Origin: Oscillospiraceae bacterium
GTDB taxonomy: Bacteria; Bacillota; Clostridia; Oscillospirales; Oscillospiraceae
Direction of reading: 5' to 3'
Length of the DNA stretch: 64,000 nucleotides
Assembly: GCA_017632775.1 (NCBI GenBank)
Contig: JAGBQR010000038.1
Coordinates: forward strand, 1-64,000
Below, piece by piece: positions 1 to 7,627 of this stretch; position 1 is the stretch's first letter; each line of letters begins with the position of its first letter. The notes under the pieces are model-generated. The model saw nothing but the letters and a program-made list of their open reading frames with translations, did no database searches and was not told the origin of the DNA. The position numbers and the translations under genes are program-made.

Positions 1-315
1 GACCGGGCGGTCATCTCGGACTTTTATATCCAGACGCTCGGCTTCCGCCCCATTGCCATGACGGAAGATGACGAGGGCTGTGTCTGCTTCCTGCTGCAGC
101 TGGGGAACTTCCAGCTGGAACTGCGCTGCTGGCCAGGTGAAGACCCGGGCGACCAGTATCTCACGATCTCGGTGAACAATCTGGCGAAGGTGCGCAAGCG
201 GCTGAAGAAGATCGGCTTTGAGACGGAGGACTTCCAGTCCGACCCCTATACCGGCCTGCGCTGTCTCACGTTTGAGGGCCCTGAAAAAATGCATATCACG
301 TTCATTCAGGTATAA
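1..315 (+). CDS. VOC (glyoxalase/bleomycin-resistance fold) protein, 5'-truncated
   Basis: The reading frame is open from base 1, so the gene starts outside the window; 104 residues are visible. The start reads DRAVISDFYIQTLGF, typical of the first beta-alpha unit of VOC domains, and the end reads MHITFIQV, a typical closing strand. VOC proteins bind a metal or small molecules; the substrate cannot be read from this fragment. An internal ATG at 58 would cut the fold, so it is not the real start. A strong terminator follows the stop directly. Confidence 0.7.
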   Translation, partial: DRAVISDFYIQTLGFRPIAMTEDDEGCVCFLLQLGNFQLELRCWPGEDPGDQYLTISVNNLAKVRKRLKKIGFETEDFQSDPYTGLRCLTFEGPEKMHITFIQV

Positions 316-317
316 AG

Positions 318-357
318 AGAACAGGACAGCGAAGAAAACGCTGTCCTGTTCTTATTC
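318..357. terminator. Bidirectional hairpin terminator
   Basis: Perfect 14-bp stem (318-331 with 339-352), 7-nt loop, then TTATT. It sits between convergent genes (VOC and nuclease) and can serve both. Confidence 0.85.
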
Positions 358-403
358 GTTCCGCTCAGAGCGCGATGCCTCCGGGTCCCCGGAAAGAAGC
401 GGC

Positions 404-985
404 TCAGGAAAAGAATCCCGTGCCCCAGAAGCCGGTCTTCTCTTCTTTCGCCTGCTTTTCCATCTGCGCAAAATGCTCCGTGTAGCGTTCGTTCGGTTCC
501 AGCGGCGAAGTGACCGCCAGACCCTCCTTCAGCAGCGCGTCCTGGAGCAGGCTGCCGTCCTCCAGCCGCACGTAGGCGAGGGTGCGGCCGTACTGGTCAT
601 AGCGCCGCTCATCGTATTCGAGGAAAACCTTCTTCCCGGCCGCAAGATCTCTCAGCCGCCGGGAGGCCTCCGCCCCTTCAGGGGTGTTTTTCTCCGGATC
701 GCGGTGCACGCTCTCCGGTGCGTCGATGCCGATCAGCCGTACGGTGGTCTCCTTCCCTTCAATGGAAAGGATCAGCGTATCTCCGTCCGTCACATGCACC
801 ACGGCGAAGGGGCCTTCGAAGCTTCCCGGTTCCGGGTCCTTCTCGAACAGGCCGGGGAAAAGATGCAGAAAAAGCGCGGCTGCGATCAGTACGCAAAGCA
901 GGACCGCGCAGGTCCAGAACCGGGTCCTGCGCCGTTTCGCGATCCGCTTCCTCTGCAGTTTTCTCAGCCGTCTTCTCCATCGCAT
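404..985 (-). CDS. Membrane-anchored thermonuclease (SNase-fold) protein
   Basis: 193 residues. A very basic N-terminus (RRR, KRRR) precedes one hydrophobic segment (about 21-43), which anchors the protein with the nuclease outside. The SNase domain follows: VTDGDTL, VRLIGIDAPE and RYDQYGRTLAYV match the calcium-binding, catalytic Arg and core motifs of staphylococcal nuclease relatives. The family cuts DNA/RNA phosphodiesters with Ca2+, often for extracellular nutrient scavenging. The start was set at MRWRRR; the longer frame to 1072 would run into the promoter of the divergent gene. A TATACT box (992-997) lies so close that the transcript may be nearly leaderless. Confidence 0.85.
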   Translation of the reverse strand: MRWRRRLRKLQRKRIAKRRRTRFWTCAVLLCVLIAAALFLHLFPGLFEKDPEPGSFEGPFAVVHVTDGDTLILSIEGKETTVRLIGIDAPESVHRDPEKNTPEGAEASRRLRDLAAGKKVFLEYDERRYDQYGRTLAYVRLEDGSLLQDALLKEGLAVTSPLEPNERYTEHFAQMEKQAKEEKTGFWGTGFFS

Positions 986-991
986 GGTCCC

Positions 992-1020
992 AGTATAGCA
1001 GAGCGAGCCGGAAAAGTACA
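992..1020 (-). promoter_or_regulatory. Putative promoter of the nuclease gene
   Basis: TGTACT (1015-1020), 17 bp, TATACT (992-997). The -35 is weak. Transcription would start within a base or two of the chosen ATG. Confidence 0.4.
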
Positions 1021-1035
1021 GAAAACAGATGCCGG

Positions 1036-1064
1036 TTGCCGATGCGGGGAAAAAAGTGTATACT
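1036..1064 (+). promoter_or_regulatory. Promoter of the TlpA-like lipoprotein gene
   Basis: TTGCCG (1036-1041), 17-bp spacer, TATACT (1059-1064), followed by the RBS AAGAGGAGAA at 1091-1100. Confidence 0.65.
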
Positions 1065-1105
1065 GCCCTCATATCATCGGTTCATCCCGAAAGAGGAGAA
1101 AGAAT

Positions 1106-1708
1106 ATGAAAAAAACAATACTGTTTCTGATACTGGCCGGTGCCGTCCTTCTGTTCTGCGCATGCGGGACCGGGAGCAGCACGCCGGCCGCCGTTCCTGC
1201 ATCCGAGCCTCCCGCTGCGGAACCTTCTTCCGCTCCTTCCGTCCCGGAAGCGGAAACGGACATCGTTCCGGAGAGCGATGAAGTGCCGGTCGCGGATGCG
1301 CCGGGCCTTATATTCGAGACCACCGACCGGGAGGGAAATCCCGTGGATCAGTCGGTCTTTGCCGATGCAAAGCTCACCATCCTGAACTTCTGGGAACCCT
1401 GGTGCCCTCCCTGCGTGGCAGAGATGCCCGATCTGCAGAAGCTCTATGAAGATCTTTCCCCGGAAGGCCTGCAGATCATCGGCGTGTATTCCACGCCCGG
1501 TCAGGAGGCTGACGTGGATGCCGTGCTCGAATCCGCAGGCACGACCTATCCCATCCTTCACTATACGGACGCCTTTGATGTGTTCCAGACCGGCTACGTC
1601 CCCACCACCGTGTTCATCGACAGCGAGGGAGACCCTGTCGGCGAGACGCAGATCGGTTCCCACAGTTATGCCGAGTGGGAGACGCTGGTGCGGCAGCTGC
1701 TCCCGTAA
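1106..1708 (+). CDS. TlpA/ResA-like thioredoxin-fold lipoprotein
   Basis: 200 residues. A signal peptide ends in a lipobox (CACG), so the protein is a lipoprotein on the outer face of the membrane. A low-complexity Ala/Pro/Glu linker (about 20-70) leads to a TlpA-like thioredoxin domain with the active site WCPPC and the cis-Pro region VPTT. The family reduces extracytoplasmic disulfides. The electron donor may be a membrane redox protein such as the Fe-S/thioredoxin fusion at 10893-12713 (inference). The start has a good RBS 6 bp upstream; the longer open frame from 218 is antisense to the nuclease and was rejected. Confidence 0.88.
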   Translation: MKKTILFLILAGAVLLFCACGTGSSTPAAVPASEPPAAEPSSAPSVPEAETDIVPESDEVPVADAPGLIFETTDREGNPVDQSVFADAKLTILNFWEPWCPPCVAEMPDLQKLYEDLSPEGLQIIGVYSTPGQEADVDAVLESAGTTYPILHYTDAFDVFQTGYVPTTVFIDSEGDPVGETQIGSHSYAEWETLVRQLLP

Positions 1709-1820
1709 CAGAAGCACACGGTTTTCTGTTCGGACTGCGGCAGAGAGAGTCCTCCCGGAGCAGGCGGTGCGTGTGCTGCGAGGATACCGGACTTCAGATG
1801 CCCCTTTCCCTGAAATAATG

Positions 1821-1860
1821 AACGGCCCCCGCCGGAAGGCGGGAGCCGTTTTCTGTTTTT
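1821..1860. terminator. Hairpin terminator
   Basis: 13-bp stem with one mismatch (1821-1833 with 1838-1850), GGAA loop, then TTCTGTTTTT. It lies between convergent genes; the T-run is on the + side. Confidence 0.85.
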
Positions 1861-1869
1861 CTGTTTCTT

Positions 1870-2859
1870 TCAGGCGTCCCTGCGGTGCAGGGCTTTGAGT
1901 ACCGCGTAGATCGCTCCGAAAGCCACGCCGGCCACCGGCCAGACGATCCAGGAGCGATCCCAGCTGTTTGTGATGAAACTCCAGGCCAGGAATCCGGCGG
2001 TCACAAGCATCCAGTAGCAGCTGGCGAACCACCCGTATTTCTTTTGCTCCTCTTTGGAAGCGCGTGAATAATCCCCCTCCTCGAGCAGCTGCCGGTAGCT
2101 GTCCCACAGGATGCCTGCCCGGACGATCAGGAAAACGCCCAGTGCCACCATTGCCAGCAGAACGCACACGGCAAGCACATGGAGAAAGGCCGTTTCCTCT
2201 GCGAAGATCATGGCAAGGAAGATCGGCACGACAGCCAGCACACACAGAAGGATACCCATGATCAGGTGGCGGGTGAACTCCTCCTGGAAACGATCCCGGC
2301 GCTCACGGACCATCCCGTCCACACCGTAAAGCGTATCGATCTTCTCATGCTCGAGGTATTCATAGGGTCTGGCGCGCAGACCGCAGCTGACAAAGAGCGC
2401 TACGGCGCACCCGACCAGCGCGAACAGTGCCACCAGTCCAAGTCCCACAGCCCTGTTTTCGCTGAGGGCCAGCAGACCGAACTCCTGCGCTCCGGAGAGA
2501 AGGATGATCAGCACCGGTGAGAGGATGCACAGCATCACGCCCAGTGCCACACGGGGAGCGTTGAATTCCCGCATGCGAAGGAAAGAGGCGGCTTCCTCCA
2601 TGGTCACGGTGTGCAGGCCGTTCTCGGTCACAGGGTCATCCGCCGTCAGTTCCATATGCTCGATCTCATCTTTCAGAAGGTAATCCGTACTCACTCCGAA
2701 CAGTTCCGACAGGCGCACGATGCGGGCCATATCCGGCACGGACTGCGCCCCCTCCCATTTGGATACGGACTGGCGGCTCACATCGAGTTTCTCGGCGAGT
2801 TCCTCCTGGGACCAGCCGTTCTTTTTCCTCAGATCGATGATCTTGTCTGCAAGTATCAT
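1870..2859 (-). CDS. XRE-family regulator with C-terminal membrane domain
   Basis: 329 residues. Residues 1-60 form a helix-turn-helix of the Cro/CI type (SQEELAEKLDVSRQSVSKWE, then LSELFGVSTDYLLK). The rest is a membrane domain with about six hydrophobic segments, in a layout common in Clostridia where a membrane segment may control the DNA-binding part. The start was chosen at MILADK, nine bases after GGAG; the longer frame to 2979 would cover the promoter. The C-terminal domain has no recognised function. A palindrome just downstream of the promoter's -10 suggests autoregulation. Confidence 0.85.
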   Translation of the reverse strand: MILADKIIDLRKKNGWSQEELAEKLDVSRQSVSKWEGAQSVPDMARIVRLSELFGVSTDYLLKDEIEHMELTADDPVTENGLHTVTMEEAASFLRMREFNAPRVALGVMLCILSPVLIILLSGAQEFGLLALSENRAVGLGLVALFALVGCAVALFVSCGLRARPYEYLEHEKIDTLYGVDGMVRERRDRFQEEFTRHLIMGILLCVLAVVPIFLAMIFAEETAFLHVLAVCVLLAMVALGVFLIVRAGILWDSYRQLLEEGDYSRASKEEQKKYGWFASCYWMLVTAGFLAWSFITNSWDRSWIVWPVAGVAFGAIYAVLKALHRRDA

Positions 2860-2944
2860 GTTCAGCATCTCCTTTCCTGTTTCAGGCAAGCCAAGCATAG
2901 CAGAAGAAGCGCTTGTCACGCCATCAAGCAGGCTTGGAACCTGC

Positions 2945-2965
2945 GCAACCGCCGGTTGCAACCGG
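2945..2965. promoter_or_regulatory. Palindromic operator candidate upstream of the XRE gene
   Basis: CCGGTTGCAACCGG (2952-2965) is a perfect 14-bp palindrome, overlapped by a second inverted repeat GCAACCG-C-CGGTTGC (2945-2959). It lies immediately downstream of the -10 box, where a bound repressor would block transcription. Confidence 0.55.
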
Positions 2966-2966
2966 T

Positions 2967-2995
2967 ATCGTACCACCATCTTCTGCAGTTGACAA
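2967..2995 (-). promoter_or_regulatory. Promoter of the XRE gene
   Basis: TTGTCA (2990-2995), 17 bp, TACGAT (2967-2972). An extended -10 (TGCTATGCT) nearer the gene is a possible alternative. Confidence 0.55.
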
Positions 2996-3019
2996 CCGCT
3001 TTTTCACGGAAAAAGGAAG

Positions 3020-3047
3020 GCAGCGGTCCGTATTTCCGGACCGCTGC
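3020..3047. terminator. Hairpin terminator
   Basis: Perfect 11-bp stem (3020-3030 with 3037-3047) directly downstream of the stop of the gene at 3051 on the minus strand; T-rich sequence follows on both sides. Confidence 0.75.
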
Positions 3048-3050
3048 TTT

Positions 3051-3833
3051 TCAAACGGTATGGTCTTCTTTTGACAGGCGGCGGACACGTTCCGCGGCAG
3101 CCGCCTCGATCCTTTTCCACAGGATCTTCAGCTGTCGTTTATGGGCACAGAGCTTTTCCGTGCAGTTTACGCAGCGCAGATATTCGTTCGTCTTCTCTGA
3201 AAAGCGCTCGGGGTGGCGGTAGAAGGTGATTTCCCAGCGGACCAGCAGCGCAACGGAGAGGGCCAGAAGGCTCCAGGAAAAGCGCCCCGGCACGAAGAAG
3301 AGCGGCGTGAACATCATGGCATAGTCCCAGTTGTAGATCCGGCAGGCTGTGCAGCATTTGTTCTTCAGGAACCACGACTGGAACGGACAGAAGAAAAGGA
3401 TGCAGATCATGTCGCATACGGAATAGACGCCGCAAAGCAGGATCATGATGCCGTCGTCCAGGATGCCTGCCATGTAGAGAGCCCCGAACACGCAGTTGAA
3501 CACGATCCATACCAGCGCCACAAGGAAGGTCGCGTTGTTGTCCGGGATGGCGATATCCGTGCTCCCCGATTTGATGTAGTTCCGCGCGAACTGCTTCTGG
3601 CATCCGGGACTTTCATAGCGCGAAGGGAAAAAGCGCAGGATCATTTCGAAGGCAAACACTGCCCAGATGATGATCAGGATCACCGGCCGGCTCTCCACAA
3701 TGCTGCGGATGTTTTCGCCGTCACGGACCCGGTAGAGGATGTACTGTACCAGAAGAAGCAGGAACAGGACAGAGCGGTAGACCAGGCGCGTGATGTGCAG
3801 TGCGCTGACCACGGTGAGCTTTCGTTTTTTCAC
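3051..3833 (-). CDS. Polytopic membrane protein with Cys motifs, unknown function
   Basis: 260 residues, about five or six hydrophobic segments. A cytoplasm-sized loop reads CPFQSWFLKNKCCTACRIYNW, and the tail has RCVNCTEKLCAHK, so several Cys pairs could bind metal or form disulfides. I do not recognise a characterised family. The start is GTG at 3831-3833, six bases after GGGGG; the frame extending to 3911 would overlap the Nudix gene. It probably shares a transcript with the Nudix gene 26 bp upstream. Confidence 0.75.
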   Translation of the reverse strand: MKKRKLTVVSALHITRLVYRSVLFLLLLVQYILYRVRDGENIRSIVESRPVILIIIWAVFAFEMILRFFPSRYESPGCQKQFARNYIKSGSTDIAIPDNNATFLVALVWIVFNCVFGALYMAGILDDGIMILLCGVYSVCDMICILFFCPFQSWFLKNKCCTACRIYNWDYAMMFTPLFFVPGRFSWSLLALSVALLVRWEITFYRHPERFSEKTNEYLRCVNCTEKLCAHKRQLKILWKRIEAAAAERVRRLSKEDHTV

Positions 3834-3859
3834 GACTGTCCCCCCTTTCTCCCGGGTAT

Positions 3860-4381
3860 TCACCGGGGAGGATAATTCAGGTCCGGCCAGACGAAGGGGG
3901 CTCCGAACCATCCGTTCAGGAAGGCTTCGGCCAGACTGCCATGGGCAATGTTCTGCTTTGCCTCTTCGATGGTGAACCAGCTGTAGTCGTCGACTTCCTT
4001 GTTGATATGGATCTCTTCACTCGCCAGCACCGCAGCGAAATTGAGCATCAGGGTGTTGGACGGCGGGAAATAGTGGCTGTGGTTGAAATGGATCTCCGTG
4101 ACCTCTGCGCCGATCTCTTCGCGTATCTCGCGGGCCACGGCGTCTTCCGCATCTTCGCCCTTGTTCACATAGCCTGCCACCAGGATATACCAGGGGCGCC
4201 CGTACTGGCGTATCAGCAGCACGCGGTCCTTCGCCGGGTTGAGTACCACCATGTTTACCGCAGTATTGAAGCCGGGCCAGCGGAATTTTTCGCATGCGGG
4301 GCAGTAGGGCACCAGACTTCCCTCTTCGTCGGGGTTCTCCTTCAGGATCAGTTCGGTGCCGCATTCCGTGCAGTAGGACAT
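3860..4381 (-). CDS. Nudix hydrolase with N-terminal zinc ribbon
   Basis: 173 residues. CTECG (4-8) and CPAC (27-30) form a four-Cys zinc ribbon like that of NudC-type NADH pyrophosphatases. The Nudix box is intact: GYVNKGEDAEDA followed by REIREEIGAEV, giving the metal-binding Glu residues. The family cleaves nucleoside diphosphates linked to another moiety. It is shorter than NudC (about 260 residues) and lacks its N-terminal domain, so the substrate is uncertain. Confidence 0.9.
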   Translation of the reverse strand: MSYCTECGTELILKENPDEEGSLVPYCPACEKFRWPGFNTAVNMVVLNPAKDRVLLIRQYGRPWYILVAGYVNKGEDAEDAVAREIREEIGAEVTEIHFNHSHYFPPSNTLMLNFAAVLASEEIHINKEVDDYSWFTIEEAKQNIAHGSLAEAFLNGWFGAPFVWPDLNYPPR

Positions 4382-4403
4382 ACGCTTCTCCCTTTCTCTC
4401 TTA

Positions 4404-5186
4404 TCAGACTTCCGGATAAAACCGGGTCCACTCCACTTCGACGTCCAGGCCGAGAGACATCATCAGGTCCAGCTCCTCCACCTGCTCGGGAGAGATCACT
4501 CCGTCGCGGGACGTGAAGGTGACATGCTCGTCGTCGCTGAATTCGTAACCGATCTCATCGATGATCTCGGTGCTCCAGCCGTCCGCCGCGATGCGGTAGA
4601 TCTCAAGAATGCCGGTGGCCGCTCCGCCGGAGCCATGCACAATGAACATGCCGTCCTGATAGCTCAGATACGCGCGTTCGCCCAGGGCCTGCTCCTTGCA
4701 GAGATAGCGCATGGTCTGCCCGTCGAAAGCGTAGACCGCGATGACGTTCTTCTCCGGGACATATTCGTTTCCGAGGCTGACCATCATCTCGTTCACGCCG
4801 TTCCCGTCAAAATCATAATAGCCTTCAAAATAGCTGTTCACATCGTATCGGGTGAGCATGGCTGTGTACCAGGGCAGTTCCGGATGCGCAGCTTCGTCAA
4901 AATTTTCCACTCCGTCGAGCGTGACCTGGATGAATTCGTCCCGCACTGCCTTCGCTGCCGCATCATAGGCCGCCGCATCAAATGCGGGGGCTTCCGGTTC
5001 CGCAGGGACCTGCTGAACGGGAGTATCCTGTTCCGCCGCAGGCGTCTGGAGCGAAGCCGTCTCTTCCGGAGGCGCGGGCTGAGCCGGAGCCGCCGGAGCG
5101 GGGGCGCCGCAGGAGATCAGTGCAAGGGCCGTCGCCAGGCAGCACAGCAGAACGATCGTTTTATACATAGCATTATTCTTTTTCAT
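4404..5186 (-). CDS. Lipoprotein with Ca-binding-like DxDGNG motif
   Basis: 260 residues. A signal peptide ends at LISCG, giving a lipidated Cys, then an Ala/Pro/Gln/Glu-rich linker of about 70 residues. The globular part contains YYDFDGNGVNEMM, a DxDGNGxxE calcium-binding-like loop common in Clostridial secreted proteins. No enzyme motif is seen. The start MKKNNA follows AAAAAGGAG at a good distance; the longer frame to 5444 was rejected because it crosses the intergenic promoter region. Function unknown. Confidence 0.82.
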   Translation of the reverse strand: MKKNNAMYKTIVLLCCLATALALISCGAPAPAAPAQPAPPEETASLQTPAAEQDTPVQQVPAEPEAPAFDAAAYDAAAKAVRDEFIQVTLDGVENFDEAAHPELPWYTAMLTRYDVNSYFEGYYDFDGNGVNEMMVSLGNEYVPEKNVIAVYAFDGQTMRYLCKEQALGERAYLSYQDGMFIVHGSGGAATGILEIYRIAADGWSTEIIDEIGYEFSDDEHVTFTSRDGVISPEQVEELDLMMSLGLDVEVEWTRFYPEV

Positions 5187-5341
5187 TTTTACTCCTTTTT
5201 GCGCGGTCGCTCCGCGCGGACTAATCCTATCACAAACAGGCCCGGATGTACAGAGGCACTCCCTGTTGCCCGCCGGGGCGGTCTGTGCTATGATCATGAT
5301 GAAAAATCCATCTTGTGCGGCCGGGAAAAAACTTTCCCGTC

Positions 5342-5375
5342 TGTGACATTCGTGTGACAGAGCGTGTGCTATGCT
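5342..5375 (+). promoter_or_regulatory. TGTGAC direct-repeat promoter, site 1
   Basis: TGTGAC at 5342-5347 and 5353-5358 (11-bp period), then 11 bp, then -10 TATGCT (5370-5375). No -35 is present at the expected place, so activation by a bound regulator is likely. The initial transcribed sequence contains GCCACAAAA, shared with sites 3 and 4. It drives the SH3/double-glycine gene at 5438. Confidence 0.75.
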
Positions 5376-5437
5376 TAAGCCACAAAAGAAAAAAAACGGA
5401 CACGGGAAACACCCGATGAATGAAAGGAGAAAAAACA

Positions 5438-5746
5438 ATGGCAATCGAAGAACTCAAAAAGGAAGAACTGGAACAGGTCGCAGGCGGCAAGGAGCTCGGA
5501 CAGAGCAGACTCTCGGGCTGGGTCACCGTGGCCGGACTTGAGAAGGGATACCTCGCCCTTCGCACCGCTCCCTACTATGACTCGAAAAACGAGATCCTGG
5601 GCAGCGAGAGCTACAACGGCTACACCCTGCTGATCACCGGCGGATACGCCTGGGGCGCTGACGGAAGACAGTATGTCTGGGTCTACAACCCCCGCACCGG
5701 GATGAGCGGTTACACCAACGCCTCCTTCCTCAGAGCGCAAGCCTGA
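5438..5746 (+). CDS. Double-glycine leader peptide fused to a bacterial SH3 domain
   Basis: 102 residues. Residues 1-17, MAIEELKKEELEQVAGG, match the class II bacteriocin/Nif11-type leader (L-x-E-E-L-E-x-V-x-GG) cut after GG by C39-peptidase ABC exporters. The remainder is one SH3b domain (GYLALRTAPYYDSKNEI, then YVWVYNPRTGMSGYTN), a fold that binds peptidoglycan or mediates surface contacts. A wall-binding module with a bacteriocin leader is unusual. The start at 5438 has AAAGGAG upstream and matches the MAIE start of the paralogous leader at 31826. The gene forms its own unit between a TGTGAC promoter and a terminator. No exporter is in the window. Confidence 0.85.
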   Translation: MAIEELKKEELEQVAGGKELGQSRLSGWVTVAGLEKGYLALRTAPYYDSKNEILGSESYNGYTLLITGGYAWGADGRQYVWVYNPRTGMSGYTNASFLRAQA

Positions 5747-5776
5747 GCAAAGAATACAGCACAATACCTGAAGAAG

Positions 5777-5826
5777 ATCAGCGGCCCGCCGGGGTGACGA
5801 ACGGCAGGCCGCTGATTCTTTTTTCT
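5777..5826 (+). terminator. Hairpin terminator
   Basis: 10-bp stem (5777-5786 with 5807-5816) with a GC-rich loop, then TCTTTTTT. Confidence 0.8.
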
Positions 5827-5835
5827 CTGCTCCCC

Positions 5836-6948
5836 TCAGAACTCCGAATCCAGTGCCACCTGCACCGAGTATTCCGGATATTCCTTCTTCACCTTATCGA
5901 CAGCTTCCTGCAGCGCCTTCCGGCGGTCCTTCGCATCGAAGCTGATCACCAGGTCGAAGCGCATGGTCTTCTCATCCCTGTCCAGATAGAAGCCGTGCAT
6001 CTGCGTCACCGCACTGTCCTCCGTGACGATCCTCATCACGTTTTCCTGGACGGCAGCCGCCTCCGGATCCTTCGTATTGATGGAATAGATCCCGACACCC
6101 GTGAGGATCACGCCGTGCTTGTGATACACATCCATCGTAACGTTCCGGATGAGTCTGTCCAGTTCATCGGCGGACATCGTGTCCGGCACCTCGATATGGA
6201 CAGAGCCGTTGTGGGAATCCGGTCCGTAATTGTGCAGGATCAGGTCGTAGGCTCCTTCGATCTCCGGATAGCTGCAGATCGTATCACGGATCTCCCTCGC
6301 CAGGGTCTCATCCGCGCGCTCACCGAGGATCTTGGAGAGCGTCTCCCGCAGCATGCCGAAGCCGGATCGGATGATAACCGCTGCGATCACAGCGCCGAGC
6401 CACGCTTCCAGCGAGATATGGAAGAGCAGCCAGATACCCGCCGCCACAAGCGTGGAGGCGGAGATCGCGGCATCCATCACGGCATCCGCCCCGGAGTTGA
6501 TCAGCGAATCGGAATTCACCATTTTGCCCACACTCTTCACATAGCGGCCGAGGAGGATCTTCACCGCCACCGCTACCGCTACGATCACCAGCGTGATCAC
6601 GCTGTACTCCGGTGTGTCCGGATGGATGATCTTTTTCACAGATTCCACGAAGGCTGTGATGCCGGCGTAGAGGACCAGCAGCGAGATCACCATCGCGCTC
6701 AGATATTCGATGCGGCCGTAGCCGAAGGGATGCTTTCTGTCCGCTTCCTTCCCGGCCAGTTTCGTCCCGACGATCGTGATCACGGAGCTTGCCGCGTCAG
6801 ACAGGTTGTTCACCGCGTCCATCACGATGGCGATGGAGTGCGCCGTGAGTCCTGCGACCGCCTTGAACGCGGCGAGAAATACATTCGCCAGAATGCCGAG
6901 GATGCTTGTACGTACAACGATCCTGCTGCGATCCGTCTGATTGTCCAT
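5836..6948 (-). CDS. Cation diffusion facilitator transporter
   Basis: 370 residues: six transmembrane helices (about 1-220) and a cytoplasmic ferredoxin-like domain. TM2 carries DAVNNLSD (44-51), where the His usual in zinc exporters is Asn; TM5 carries DAVMD. KHPFGYGRIEYL is the family loop motif. CDF proteins export divalent metals against protons. Asn at the TM2 site has been linked with manganese/iron specificity, so Mn2+ export is a reasonable guess. At 370 residues it is longer than the usual 300, through an extended C-terminal region. Confidence 0.92.
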   Translation of the reverse strand: MDNQTDRSRIVVRTSILGILANVFLAAFKAVAGLTAHSIAIVMDAVNNLSDAASSVITIVGTKLAGKEADRKHPFGYGRIEYLSAMVISLLVLYAGITAFVESVKKIIHPDTPEYSVITLVIVAVAVAVKILLGRYVKSVGKMVNSDSLINSGADAVMDAAISASTLVAAGIWLLFHISLEAWLGAVIAAVIIRSGFGMLRETLSKILGERADETLAREIRDTICSYPEIEGAYDLILHNYGPDSHNGSVHIEVPDTMSADELDRLIRNVTMDVYHKHGVILTGVGIYSINTKDPEAAAVQENVMRIVTEDSAVTQMHGFYLDRDEKTMRFDLVISFDAKDRRKALQEAVDKVKKEYPEYSVQVALDSEF

Positions 6949-6972
6949 GCATGTTTCTCCTGTTTTCTCAGT

Positions 6973-7455
6973 TTATTCCCGGAAGGCAGATCCTTCCAGT
7001 TCCAGCAGCGCTTTCTTGCGGAGGATCCCTCCGGCATAGCCGGTCAGACTTCCGTCCGCGCCGATCACGCGGTGGCAGGGTACCAGAATGGCAATCGGAT
7101 TGCTCCCCACTGCTCCGCCTACCGCCTGCGCAGACATCCTCTTCAACCCCCGCTCCTCTGCGATGCGGGCAGCGATCTCTCCATATGTGACCGTCCTGCC
7201 GTAGGGGATCTCCCGGAGGATCTCCCATACACGTCGGCGGAAGGGTGATCCGTTCATTCGGAGCGGGGGGACGGGACCCGGATCGTGCCCGGAGAAATAG
7301 ATCTCCAGCCATTCGGATGTCCGGGCAAGACAGATCTCCTCGCACGGAGGCGCCTCTTCCCCTTCAGCTGCAAAGCGCAGGCCGGTAAGGCCTTCCGCAT
7401 CGCCGGCAAGAAAGATGCATCCCAGCGGGGACTCATAACTTCCGGGAAGCTGCAT
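6973..7455 (-). CDS. ogt: Methylated-DNA-protein cysteine methyltransferase
   Basis: 160 residues. The active site PCHRV carries the acceptor Cys that takes a methyl group from O6-methylguanine in DNA. The helix-turn-helix segment (YGEIAARI) and the Asn-hinge region (GSNPIAILVPCHRV) are both present. The length fits Ogt/MGMT. The start MQLPGS has GGAGG eight bases upstream; the frame extending to 7656 was rejected because it passes through the promoter and the antisense small gene. Confidence 0.93.
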   Translation of the reverse strand: MQLPGSYESPLGCIFLAGDAEGLTGLRFAAEGEEAPPCEEICLARTSEWLEIYFSGHDPGPVPPLRMNGSPFRRRVWEILREIPYGRTVTYGEIAARIAEERGLKRMSAQAVGGAVGSNPIAILVPCHRVIGADGSLTGYAGGILRKKALLELEGSAFRE

Positions 7456-7489
7456 GGCGTTCACCTCCGTTTCCTCCGGTCTTTTCGTT

Positions 7490-7518
7490 ATTCTATAATG
7501 CATCTTTCCTGAAATCAA
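7490..7518 (-). promoter_or_regulatory. Promoter of ogt
   Basis: TTGATT (7513-7518), 17 bp, TAGAAT (7490-7495), reading toward ogt. It lies back to back with direct-repeat promoter site 2. Confidence 0.6.
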
Positions 7519-7528
7519 GAGGTTTCCC

Positions 7529-7562
7529 TGTGACGCTTCTGTGACAGTAGATACTGTAGAAT
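7529..7562 (+). promoter_or_regulatory. TGTGAC direct-repeat promoter, site 2
   Basis: CTGTGAC repeated with 11-bp period (TGTGAC at 7529-7534 and 7540-7545), 11 bp, then -10 TAGAAT (7557-7562), then ATCACAAAG. Same geometry as site 1, upstream of the small gene at 7628. Confidence 0.72.
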
Positions 7563-7627
7563 AAGAATCACAAAGAACGGATCCGTGAAAGAACGGGAAA
7601 TGGAAAAGAATGCGGGAGGAAGAAGAT

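Noticed and set aside
5794..7248. Long + strand open frame (484 codons) across the CDF and Ogt genes
   Set aside because: It is antisense to two genes with clear motifs, has His/Asp/Arg-rich composition typical of a shadow frame in high-GC DNA, and lacks an RBS.
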